A stretch of DNA of 64,000 nt from Brachionus plicatilis (taxonomy: Eukaryota; Rotifera; Eurotatoria; Ploima; Brachionidae). The notes beneath the pieces are model-generated. The model was not told the origin of the DNA and searched no databases. It saw only the letters and a program-made list of their open reading frames with translations. Where the stretch lies: assembly GCA_010279815.1 (NCBI GenBank), contig QEOQ01000435.1, forward strand, positions 165,698 through 229,697, read 5' to 3'. The position numbers and the translations under genes are program-made. The stretch's first letter is position 1. Each line of letters begins with the position of its first letter. This document shows, in pieces, positions 1 to 9,107 of the stretch.

Positions 1-1566
1 TGTTTGGGAATTGCATGGGCATGCGAACAATTTAGACAGTATCTTTACGGGCGCAAATTCACAATTGAATCTGACCATAATCCATTGGCTTATCTCGAAA
101 ACATGAAAATTAAATCAACACGTATCCAAAAATGGAGACTCCAGCTTGGAGAATATGACAAAGATATAAAATATAAAAAAGGATCTGCAAACAAAAATGC
201 TGACGCGCTGTCCAGAATCGAAGTATTTTGTGTAGAAAAAGAAACAAATATTTCAAGCTTGCAAAGAAAAGATGAAATTTTAGAGAAAATCTTTAAGAGA
301 TTGAATAAATATGGTAGAAGTAAAGGATATTTTTTAAAAGATGGAATATTATTATAAAAAATATCAATCAAAGATGATGTTACCAAAAAGTCTAGTACCA
401 AAAATTCTCAAAGATATCACGAAGAACTCAGCGGTGGACATTTAGGTATTAAAAGAACATATGCCAAAATAAGACAAAAATATCTTTGGGCTGATATGAT
501 CAAAGACATAAAAGCATGGATTAACTCATGTAAAACTTGTGCTATGACTAAAAATCCACATCCAACAAAGGCAACATTAGTGCCAATTAACGATTTCAGC
601 AAGCCATTCGATATGCTGGGGGATGATATATTAGGACCTCTTCCGGAAACACCAAGAAACAACAAATACATACTTATATTTACAGACTATCTTTCAAAAT
701 GGGTAGAAGCTTTTCCAATAAAAAAGATTGAAGCAGCGACAATAGCAAAAACTTTTGTCGAAGAAATAATTACAAGGCACTCAGCACCGGAAAAATTGTT
801 ATCAGATCAGGGTAGACAATTTATGTCGAATTTAGTTCAAGAGATTTGTAACTACATGAGAATAAAGAAACTTGCTACAACACCATATCATCCTCAAACA
901 AACGGACAAACTGAACGTTTTAATAAAACTATTAGCCAAATCCTTAGCACATATTGTAACGATCATCAAACCAATTGGGACGAATACATCAATGTAGCAT
1001 TATTTGCATACAGAACCAGTCACCATGAAACCACCGGAAAAACGCCGTTTGAATTATTATATTGTAGGGATGCCAGGTTACCAATCGAATTAGATAAACA
1101 TGCAATTATCCAATTAAAAAATTTTAATAAAATATGGCATGAAACAAAGTTAAGGATCGAAAGGGTAAATGTTAAACGAAAAACACATTACGATAAAAAG
1201 CGTAGTTTGGTCAATTTCAAGGAAAACGATCTGGTAAGAATAAATTCTCCAGCAATTAAGCAAGGTCTAACTCATAAGCTCAATAGAAACAAATGGATAG
1301 GACCATTTAAAGTTAAAAGAATTATCAATGATGTGAACGCCGAGATAGAACAAGAAAAAGGAAAGACCAAAATAGTACATATAAACAGATTGAAGCACGC
1401 CGAAAGTTTGTATCAAATTAAAGAGCTAAAAAGCATTTTAAAAAGGAAAAACTACTGCAGTCAATCGAAAGTTAAAAAACATGTAAGCTTTGGCAACGAT
1501 ACTACAATGGATTTAGTAAAGCCAAAATATTCTTATAATCTTAGGCTTAGAATTAAACGAGTATAA
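1..1566 (+). pseudogene. pol: gypsy pol: RNase H and integrase (partial, one in-frame stop)
   Basis: The left part (1-357) is the C-terminal half of a Ty3/gypsy RNase H: it has the YLYGRKF and SDHNPL segments and ends in the NADALSR motif. After an in-frame TAA at 355-357 the same frame continues to 1566 through the integrase. A zinc-binding HHCC region is seen (HEELSGGHLG, then CKTC). The DDE core follows, with Asp in DDILGPLP, Asp in LLSDQGRQF and Glu in NGQTERFN. The C-terminal part is basic and lysine rich. The protein would cut and join element DNA into the genome. The stop makes this copy defective unless it is read through. The N-terminus is off the window. Confidence 0.88.
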
Positions 1567-1616
1567 ATATATCCAACATTTAATGTGAAGATTTTAGTTT
1601 CAACAGAATTACGAAA

Positions 1617-2258
1617 ATGCCAATTTCAAAATCAAAGCTTTGGAAAATACAAAAAGAGAAAGAACTAATGAACAAATATGGAATGACAACGAAACTCCCG
1701 AACTACGAAAGGAAAAGAAGTCCTTCACCAAATACATACGCAAATAGGAAGGCGATGAAAAATGAAATTAAACAAAGAAATATGGGAAAGAACACAAAAC
1801 AAAAAGAAGCTTCAAAATTAAGTGAATTTATTAAAGCAAAAATTAAAGAAGGAGAAAGAAAATTTAAGCAAGAGCAGGACATTTACATAAATCTGAATTA
1901 CAAGCAAAGAAGAGCAATTTTGATAAAAGAAAAAAGGGAAAAATGGGAAAAAGAAAACAGACAAAAAGACGAAGAAAAAGAAAATCAAGAGAAATCAAAC
2001 AATAAGCAACACGAAGAACATAGCGAATCAGACAAAAGAAAACGAAGAAAATCATGCAAATCGAAGTTAAAAATCAAACTACCAACTGGTGAGAATTGCT
2101 CAGAGATCCTAGAATTAAAAGAAGATTTTACATTAGCAACAATAAGAAACCAATAAGTCAAACTCAGTTTGAAATACCATCCAGACAAGGGAAATTATGA
2201 TGGAGAACGCATGAAACTCATAAATGCAGCATACAAAAAACTTAAAAGCCTTTTTTAA
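1617..2258 (+). pseudogene. gypsy accessory ORF3 with C-terminal J (DnaJ-like) domain, one in-frame stop
   Basis: An ORF in its own frame starts at ATG 1617, 50 bp after pol, and runs to a TAA at 2154-2156. The first 150 residues are highly charged, rich in Lys and Glu, and probably helical. The last residues (ILELKEDFTLATIR) match the first helix of a J domain. Directly after the stop, in the same frame, coding continues with KYHPDKGNYDG, the HPD motif that J domains use to stimulate Hsp70, and with the following helix, ending at TAA 2258. The stop lies where J domains usually have a conserved Tyr, so one base change explains it. The ORF sits where gypsy elements may carry env. A role in recruiting host Hsp70 is inference. 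Confidence 0.75.
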
Positions 2259-2391
2259 TTTTTTATATTTTTTTAATTTTTATATTTTTATTTTTAACCT
2301 ATTTTTGTTTTGTAATACTTGGTTTTCAAGAAAAATAATTTTTAGTTCAAATTTTCCTTAATAAAAGAAAAATTTTAAAAAGAAAAGGGGA

Positions 2392-2632
2392 TGTCATACC
2401 CAAAGATAATTATCTTGAAAACAAAGTAACTTTATAATATTTAAAAGATGTCGCTTTTAAATATTATAAGTTGATTGTGAAAACTTTATTTATTTGTTCA
2501 AACTTTTAATATAAATAAATGTACGAGCCAGCTACCATAGCAGATTTATAATATATATTCTACTGGCTGGCAAGTGAAATAAAATTGTCTTTTATTTTTC
2601 CTTGCTTGTGTCATCCATTTATTGGCGTGACA
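2392..2632 (+). repeat. 3' LTR of the first gypsy element
   Basis: A 241-bp segment begins TGTCATACCC directly after the polypurine tract and ends GGCGTGACA, so it has TG...CA ends with short inverted termini (TGTCA/TGACA). It contains AATAAA at about 2578-2583, a plausible polyadenylation signal. The stretch 2259-2391 upstream is AT-rich untranslated sequence with nothing else recognised. The open frame that appears to start near 2602 is only LTR sequence running into the viral gene at 2633. Confidence 0.85.
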
Positions 2633-4384
2633 TAATTAAATCTAATGCATCTGTTGAACAATTGTTGAACGAATTAAATCTATGTATATTAGATGTACAA
2701 AATTTGTTTGATTTTAATAATACATTTCAAAATGTAATATACTTAGCTGACAGATCAAATTTCATTGTTGTAGACGAAAACATTTATATTGAAATGTCAA
2801 ACAATAATTTGGATATTGGTTTTAAAAAAAAAATTGAAAATTTATACCATATACAACGTACATTTATTAAACATTTTGTTAGACAGGTTGAAACTTATTT
2901 GTCAATTGCAAAAAAATATGATATTTCTGTAGAAAAATTAATACAAAAAAATAACAACTATACATCATATGATGAAAAAATATTGATTATTCCATATTTA
3001 AACATTATTTATGAAAACAAAGACAATTTAGATTTGCAATTATTAGCAGCTCGTTTTAATACAAGCGTTGACTTGATTTGTTACCGCATCTACCCGATAC
3101 TGTAACTTGACTCTAGAGGTCTATGGGGATAAGGATGAAATTTAATAATTAGTTTGAAATAATTATTTAGAATATTTATTTAAAATAAGAAAACAGTTTT
3201 AGAAAGAATGAGAATAGTTGAGTTTGGCCTAACTTAACTTTTTGGGAGATATTCGAATTTCTAGAATATCGAAACTCGTATTTATAGTCCAACAAAAGCT
3301 AAGTCTTAATTTAAAAAATAATTAAATCGATAAGACTACAAAAATCAAAAGCAAACATCAATAAAAATATAATTAAAAATAGATTAAAATACAAATATAA
3401 CCAGAACGATCAATCATTTAAAAATAGATAAATTTTAACTATTCAAAGATATTATTAGGTTATTTAGTCTGCCAGTAACAGATTGAATTAGAAAATGATT
3501 ATAGTCGTGAATCATTAAATAGAAACGGAACAATGCGAATACCATTTGAAAAAATTGTATTAAAATCTCATTTTACAAGTAACTATGATTTTTCGTGCTC
3601 ATGTTATGATAGATATGTTCCTTATTTTGAATATACTTTGTTACAAAATAATTCATTAAACTCTGTTTTTAAACATTTGGAAAATTATTTGTTGGTTGTT
3701 GATTTTTATTTACAAGATGATATTTTTGCTTCGTTTAGACAATTTGAACCACTGCTGGAATTTTCATGCGGTATTGATTCGTTGAGACGTACAAATTGCT
3801 ATTTGATTGATTATGAAATGCTTTTGTTGGACTATATACAAAAAAATAGACATCGTTATAACAAATGGATATTTGATAATGTGAAAATTGTTCAAAATCA
3901 AAGTTTATTGTTTATCAAAACATTTGTGCATGAATTGAGTATGGAAAATCATCATCCATTTGTTGATTATTTGTATAATTATTTGGAACATGAAAAATTA
4001 ATTCATTCAAGTGTTAATATTCAACATGAATTGGGTTATTATTCACCTTTTGACTACAAAAAATCAAGTCTTATATTTCCATTATACAAATCTTATGAAA
4101 CAAATCATGACATGTTGGATAATGTTGACATTCAAGTTGTTCGATGTTTGTCAATTGGTAATCAACAAATTTTTTTGCAACCAGCACCAACAAATATAGA
4201 ACCATATTTTAAAGTAATTATTTGTTTAGCAGACAGATGGAATTTAATATTTTGTCAAATTGATCTAAATGTTGATATCAGATCAATGGATTTTAAATTT
4301 GACAATTTAATCGTTCAAAAGTGGAAATATTCATCCAAACTGAAATGTGTTTTTTTAAAAGTGAAGATTAAATATTATTTGTAA
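2633..4384 (+). pseudogene. Viral gene of unknown function, split by a solo LTR
   Basis: Coding runs from 2633, just after the gypsy LTR, to 3078, is broken by a 402-bp solo LTR, and resumes after the second GATT to reach TAA 4384 in a frame that matches exactly once LTR and one GATT are left out. The N-terminus is lost at the gypsy junction. The first part contains a segment resembling a LysM fold (YLSIAKKYDISVEKLIQ, later ILIIP), which may bind polysaccharide; this is a weak match. The second part (about 280 residues) is aromatic-rich and not recognised. The ATG at 3533 is probably internal, since reading is open upstream of it. It precedes another plus-strand viral gene. Confidence 0.6.
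3079..3480. repeat. Solo LTR with 4-bp target-site duplication
   Basis: A 402-bp non-coding block starts TGTTACCGC and ends CCAGTAACA, giving perfect 6-bp inverted ends (TGTTAC/GTAACA). GATT stands immediately on each side (3075-3078 and 3481-3484). It is unlike the LTRs of the other two gypsy elements here, so it is a third family. A TATTTATAG box near 3279 could be a promoter. The block interrupts an otherwise continuous reading frame. No internal retroelement genes remain, as expected after LTR-LTR recombination. Confidence 0.8.
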
Positions 4385-4399
4385 ACTTTAAAATAATAA

Positions 4400-5072
4400 C
4401 TTGTATTAAATGTAAAACTTGAAATTTTTGATCAAAAAAATGTGATTGAAGAAATAATTGTGTTTAAAAATTTATTTGATGTTAAAGACATAAAATATGA
4501 CGATGTGTTGTTAATTAAACCTATAGTTCTTTGAGATATAAAATATTTTGATATTGTACAATTTGGACAAACAAACAACAGTGTACCCAAACCAAAAGTG
4601 TCTACCGTATATTTTTTTTCATTTTCAGTTATGATTCACAATAATTTTAATTATTATTATTGTCATGAAACGAAAAAAACAAAAATTTTAAAGGCTATTG
4701 ATAGTTTGGGTACAATTAAAGTTGTACTTTTGACTGCTTGTAATTTTGATCCTTTCACGTTTAAAATTAAGTTGGTTTAGTCATAAAGCTTGTGGACGAT
4801 TTTTATTATATGGTGATGATTATTATGATAGTATTGATACAATATTGAGACAAAATTTTACACCTTGTAGAAAAGAACCAAATATTAGTTATGATTACAA
4901 TTATCCACAAGATTTGTCTAGTTCAAATCTTCAACATTATTGTCAATCATTGCTACCGGTTAATATCAGTGGATTTAGAGACAATATAAATGGTAGCAGT
5001 TTTAATTTATCTTTTATTGAACTAAAAAATGACACATTGTGGATTTATCCTATGAGTATTAAAAAAATTTAG
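4400..5072 (+). pseudogene. Viral gene, unknown, one stop and one frameshift
   Basis: Reading is open from about 4400, passes an in-frame TGA near 4532, continues in the same frame to 4780, and then shifts to the frame that ends at TAA 5072. Several peptides keep a protein-like composition across the breaks, for example FDIVQFGQTNN before the shift and FLLYGDDYYDSIDTILRQ after it. No family is recognised. It follows the 2633-4384 gene in the same frame after three stop codons, so the two might once have been adjacent genes or parts of one. Confidence 0.45.
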
Positions 5073-5120
5073 CCCTTTAAATATTAAAATTAACTATATA
5101 TTATATATTTAAAATCAACA

Positions 5121-5412
5121 AACACCATATTTCATGTACCAAACAATTGGAATTTAAATGTACCAAATGAAATTCTAATTGAAAAGTTTTTGACAACAAT
5201 AGTAACATCGTCAAATTTGGATGAAATCAAAAAATTAAATAGACGAAATTTATTAAAAATTATTATTCATCCATTATATGAAACAAAATCATTTTGCCCA
5301 AAATAACATCATCTCTTTGTTTAATTTACAAAAATATACCCAAAGATTGGACTGAACTGTCAATTGAACAAAATGATCAATTTTATTTATCAATCAAATC
5401 ATCATTAATTTA
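5121..5412 (+). pseudogene. Short viral gene remnant, possibly F-box-like
   Basis: Plus-strand coding with one stop (near 5306) and a shift. The N-terminal peptide NVPNEILIEKFL followed by LDEIKKLNRRN resembles the start of an F-box (a short helical motif that recruits SCF ubiquitin ligase), but the match is weak and the rest is too short to decide. It ends where the convergent tail-collar-like gene ends. No start codon is evident. Confidence 0.3.
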
Positions 5413-5958
5413 ATTTTTTGCTTTTATAATAAAATGAACAGAAATGTTGATTGGTCTTGTTTCTTCATCTCCACCTCTTGTAATTGTATGTGAATGATTT
5501 CCTTCAACACTTGTATTAAACTCTTCTCTAATCTCTACTCTATGATGCCAAATAGGTTCTGGTGGGCCAGTATTTTGATAAACAGTAAAGTGAGTAGATA
5601 CTTTATGACTGTGGTTACCAGTAACATTTGTTGTAAAATCTGATGTTTTGGGACGTGCTGTAGCATAGTATTGTAATTGTAATAACTCTGATGATAGATT
5701 ACCAACACCACGTGCAAATCTATTTCTAAATTCTGGTAGTCTAATTTTTTTGCCCAAAACTTCAAATAATTCATGATTCATATTTTGATCAAATACTGCA
5801 CCATTACAAAGTAAATAATTTGGTGGTACAATAGTACAAGACTACATGAGAATTGTACCAATGGGCACACTTAATTGTTCATATTTATCACGTTGTTTTA
5901 TCAAGCTATTTATAATTGTTTCATATTTGTCCATAAAAGCTCGAATTTCTTCAGACAT
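5410..5958 (-). pseudogene. Phage tail-collar / short tail-fibre-like protein, one in-frame stop
   Basis: From ATG 5958 the minus strand encodes about 38 residues ending VPIGTILM, then TAG (5842-5844), and the same frame continues to TAA 5410. The pieces together have the layout of the phage tail-collar family: an N-terminal helical stretch, PIGTI at the domain entry, a LCNGA segment, LPEFRNRFARG, a central stretch, then a GNHSHTI repeat and the C-terminal ETRPINISVHFIIKA. Such domains form trimeric receptor-binding tips in phages and also occur in some giant viruses. Total length is about 182 codons, typical for a single collar domain. The stop is a single-base change. In a eukaryotic virus it may be a surface fibre; this is inference. 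Confidence 0.75.
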
Positions 5959-6147
5959 TTTTAGTAAGTACAATAAAAAATAATGACAAGAAAACAAAAT
6001 CAATTTATAGATTTTCCTGAAAACAAACGAATATGGATGCAACAAAATTGGCACATTTGTATTTACTGTGTCAACATTTATATTTGTATTGTTTTTATTC
6101 AAAAAAAAATTATGAGCAACAGACAAAGATTTAAATTGAAATGACAA

Positions 6148-6746
6148 ATGGTATATTGGAATAGTTTTTTGGCATTTTTTAGTATTTTGGGAACAATCAA
6201 CATGTTACCATATTTTTTTAACAATTTGGTTGAAAAAGGTTTAATTCATTCAATTTGTTCCATTAATTATTTGTATGGGCCAACAGGAATTTGGTTATGG
6301 TTTTTTATTTTGAGCAAAGTTTTGGAACTTCGTGATACATTATTTGTTGTATTGAGAAAACAAAAATTGATATTTCTTCATTGGTATCATCATTCGACAG
6401 TATTAGTTTATGCATGGTATTCGTCACAAACATTTGTGTTGTTGCACATTAGTTCGTAGTAATGAATTTTACCATACATTCAGTAATGTATACATACTAT
6501 GTTTTTAGAGCGTTGCGTTTTGTTGTTCCAAAATGGATAAACAAAACAATTACAACTTTTTGAATATTACAAATGGTTATTGGAATTGTGATAAATTTAA
6601 TTGGTTTATTTATAAAATATTTTTCACAGCAAAATAAATGGTTTGTAGAATATGACAATATATGTTGGTCGTTTTTTATTTATTCTACTTTTTTTATTTT
6701 ATTTTTTAATTATTTTTACAAAACATATTTTAAAAAAAAAAATTAA
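6148..6746 (+). pseudogene. ELO-family fatty-acid elongase, frameshifted
   Basis: Starts at ATG 6148. Residues 57-64 give the ELO signature KxxExxDT (KVLELRDT) and residues 78-82 the histidine box HWYHH, the active site of 3-ketoacyl-CoA synthases that extend very long chain fatty acids in the ER membrane. Hydrophobic membrane segments surround them. After residue 103 stops appear, but the next frame, from 6462, continues with NFTIHSVMYTYY, a standard downstream ELO motif, and further membrane segments to about 6746, with another break near 6565. The sequence is intronless and as AT-rich as its viral neighbours. It may be a virus-acquired gene; a processed host copy is the alternative. Not functional as read. 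Confidence 0.85.
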
Positions 6747-7518
6747 ATACTAATAGAAGTAATAAACATTTCTATACAAGTCATTTTAGGTTTATTTCCT
6801 TCCCAAAAAGCAAGTTCCACATCCATAAATTTTGTATAACAACCGTTAAACTTTTTTTCGTTATTTATTACAATCAAAATATAAACTAACAATTGTAATG
6901 GATGATTGTTAAATTGTTTAACATAATCATATTCTTTTTTGTCATAACATATACAATTGTATCTGTCTATTATATTTATCATAAAATTTGTAATTTTTAA
7001 TTTCCAAATGGACGACCATTTTTGTTCAAAATATAAATTTACAAATTCGTTTATAGTAATATTAATGTCTTAGTCAGTAGAGACTCCTCGATTTGTGCAT
7101 TTTCCCAATATATTTCATATTGATTCATTTTTTTTACAATTGATTTGCAAAAAATCCTCAAATTGTGTGTATAAGACCAAAAATGTGACTCTATCTCAGA
7201 TCTATCAGTTTTACCTTCCAGATAATCAGATGAACTAAGTAAATTATTATTGGAAATTTTGTAAATAATATCATCATTTTGAAATACAGCAAAGTTTAAT
7301 TCTTCCCAAAGATTAATATGTATGTGTTCCATATATTTTTTTGGGGTCATGTTCAATATCATATAGTCCAAAAAAGACATTTGTATATTAAATCTTAGAT
7401 AATCAAATTGTTCATTACTAAAATAAGTATCAATACGTTCATGTTTTACCGTAAATAATTTTTCCAAATCATGTTTTTCAAATAGAGTATTGGTTATATT
7501 TGTTAAGCTTTTCATCAT
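6743..7518 (-). pseudogene. Viral gene, unknown, single frameshift
   Basis: Begins at ATG 7518, which overlaps the stop of the upstream gene as ATGA, and is open for 155 codons to 7051. One base shift near 7065 leads into a frame that stays open through 6983 and ends at 6743, giving roughly 258 codons in all. The protein is rich in Asn, Ile, Phe and Tyr with no recognised motif and no membrane segment. The ATG at 6982 is therefore probably internal. Last gene of a three-gene overlapping block that also includes 7515-7733 and 7730-7957. Confidence 0.55.
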
Positions 7519-7733
7519 AAAGTTTGTTTATCAATTTCATTAAATGTCTTGCATTCAATTGAAATCTCATGATCGTCAAACACGTACACATTGTCCAATA
7601 GTTGATATGGATATTCTTTTAGATATTTATTTTTCAAAAATTTGACGATATCATCTTTGGCTTCTGTTTTTGTGTTTCGTGTTATGGTATAAATCTTTTT
7701 TGTATTTCTATAACAAAATGACCAATCATTCAT
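7515..7733 (-). CDS. Small viral protein, 72 residues, unknown
   Basis: Intact frame from ATG 7733 to TGA 7515. Both ends overlap neighbouring genes by the four bases ATGA, which supports it being a real gene in a compact cluster. The product is charged, with Lys/Glu stretches (KTEAKDDIVKFLKNKYLKEY), and has no signal peptide or membrane segment. No family recognised. Confidence 0.55.
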   Translation of the reverse strand: MNDWSFCYRNTKKIYTITRNTKTEAKDDIVKFLKNKYLKEYPYQLLDNVYVFDDHEISIECKTFNEIDKQTL

Positions 7734-7957
7734 TGGTCAATACTCGACAATACTATTGGTAACATTGTCAAACTTGTCTCCAATTTAATTTTTATATATT
7801 CATCGTTAATCCAGGAAATGTCAATAAAAGAAAATCTACTAATTTTGTCATTTAATTTTAATCTTTTACACAGTGACATATTCTATGAATTTTCTTCAAT
7901 TAAATCGATACTAAATATATCGTGGGTTTGTTCATCCAATATTAAAGTACGTTTCAT
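7730..7957 (-). pseudogene. Small viral gene with one in-frame stop, unknown
   Basis: ATG 7957 opens a frame of about 75 codons that contains one TAG after roughly 23 codons and then continues in frame to TGA 7730, where it overlaps the ATG of the next gene. Peptides such as FSFIDISWINDEYIKIK look like a real protein. The stretch 7958-8032 upstream is AT-rich spacer and may hold the promoter of this block. The homologous start region is cut off by the window edge near 64000. Confidence 0.45.
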
Positions 7958-8032
7958 TTTTTTTTTAAAAAGTATATACTAAACAATTCAACACCCTCTA
8001 TTTATTTAATCAAACAAAAAATATACTCCAAT

Positions 8033-8380
8033 TTAATAAAAAAAATTTTCATCATCCAATATTCTGTGTATATTACGAACAGTTTCATAGTTTAAGTTTT
8101 TAATTTTCTCCAATACATTCGATTTAACAGAAGTTTGTTTATTCAATTCATCAATTTTTCTAATTGCTTGTTTGAATTTAACAAAATTGTTTACAAATAT
8201 TAATTTTTCCAATAAATCATATTGTTTCGTATATATTAACATAATTTCATTTGGAAACAAATATGGTCGCTTGACTAGTACAATTCGGTTTGAAACTTTG
8301 GACGATTGTTGGTCAAGATTTAAAAAATGAAATATACATGTTGTATCAATTTCTTTGTCAATTCCTTGAATTTTTCTCAA
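8033..8380 (-). CDS. Viral protein, unknown, about 115 residues, N-terminus uncertain
   Basis: Open frame ending at 8033 with no ATG at its apparent start (the first codon is TTG). The same frame upstream reads basic residues PGKPPKHTREQH before a TGA near 8435, so the true N-terminus may lie further up in another frame. A second copy at 63573-63920 keeps the same length and about 90% or more identical residues, with the same upstream break, so the break predates the duplication. Contains IVLVKRPYLFPNEIMLIY and a helical C-terminal half. No family recognised. Confidence 0.55.
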   Translation of the reverse strand: MRKIQGIDKEIDTTCIFHFLNLDQQSSKVSNRIVLVKRPYLFPNEIMLIYTKQYDLLEKLIFVNNFVKFKQAIRKIDELNKQTSVKSNVLEKIKNLNYETVRNIHRILDDENFFY

Positions 8381-8487
8381 AGAAAAATGTTGTTCACGAG
8401 TATGTTTTGGAGGTTTTCCAGGAGTTTTTTGTCAAAAGGTAACAAATATTCTTGTAATGGCGTACTAAATTGAAATCAATGATAAAA

Positions 8488-8928
8488 TTATGAATTTAAA
8501 ATCAATGTAGTAATATTGGTTTCCATTTTGATTGGTAAAAAATTTATTGTTTTAAACATTTGCAATATATATTGATCTTTATCTTCGTAGTTATCATCTT
8601 GTTCGTCAAATATTAAATTTTTACATATTGAATTCAATATCGAACGATTTATATGTTGATTTTCTGTACGAACAAAATTTATAAAATCTGGTTCAAAATA
8701 TAAAATAAACAATTCAAATGAATAAATAAATTTAGTTTGAATATCGATGGGCGGTTTGTAATACCAATGTCTAAAACAATCTTCTATGGTCATGTCCAAA
8801 AAATTAATAATTGGCTCATAAATGTTTAAATTTGATTGTTTAGCATCAACAATTGATTTGAGTGCATTTATGAAATGATATTGTTCATAATTAAAAATTT
8901 TGTATGTCAATTTGTTATTTATACACAT
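8488..8928 (-). CDS. Viral protein, unknown, 146 residues
   Basis: Complete frame from ATG 8928 to TAA 8488. The second copy at 63029-63466 has 145 residues and differs at scattered positions, plus one missing codon, without losing the frame. Conserved features include EDCFRHWYYKPPIDIQTK and an acidic loop FDEQDDNYEDKDQ. No signal peptide or membrane segment. It lies just downstream of a 41-residue ORF on the same strand (8938-9063), with nine bases between them. Function unknown. Confidence 0.6.
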   Translation of the reverse strand: MCINNKLTYKIFNYEQYHFINALKSIVDAKQSNLNIYEPIINFLDMTIEDCFRHWYYKPPIDIQTKFIYSFELFILYFEPDFINFVRTENQHINRSILNSICKNLIFDEQDDNYEDKDQYILQMFKTINFLPIKMETNITTLILNS

Positions 8929-8937
8929 GTTTCTATA

Positions 8938-9063
8938 TTAACGTGATTTTAATATTGTTAGAGAATACTGTGATTTAAATTCAATAAAATAGTCTGAATT
9001 AAAATCAACAATACCATTTGCTAAACGTGCAAGTTCAATTGTGTTAAATAATTTCAAATCCAT
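8938..9063 (-). CDS. 41-residue viral ORF
   Basis: ATG 9063 is preceded by TTTTAAATG-type sequence, and the frame ends at TAA 8938-8940. The product starts MDLKLFNTIELARLANG. The second copy at 62894-63019 has the same length and the same start and stop, which supports a real small gene over a chance ORF. No function can be given. Confidence 0.45.
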   Translation of the reverse strand: MDLKLFNTIELARLANGIVDFNSDYFIEFKSQYSLTILKSR

Positions 9064-9107
9064 TTAAAATGTAAAAAGTAACCAACATAAATTTATACTT
9101 CAAGTTA

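Larger units (their letters stand above)
1..2632 (+). mobile_element. Ty3/gypsy LTR retrotransposon, 3' portion
   Basis: The window opens inside the pol gene of a Ty3/gypsy element and runs through RNase H, integrase, an accessory third ORF and the 3' LTR. A purine-rich tract ending in AGAAAAGGGGA (about 2381-2391) precedes the LTR as the plus-strand primer. The 5' LTR, gag, protease and most of reverse transcriptase lie off the left edge. The 3' LTR abuts viral coding sequence at 2633, so the element landed in or beside a viral gene. The 5' target-site copy is outside the window, so the duplication cannot be checked. Confidence 0.9.

Noticed and set aside
2602..2635. Start of the viral gene inside the gypsy LTR
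   Set aside because: The first residues are LTR sequence read from a TTG codon; the viral part begins at 2633.
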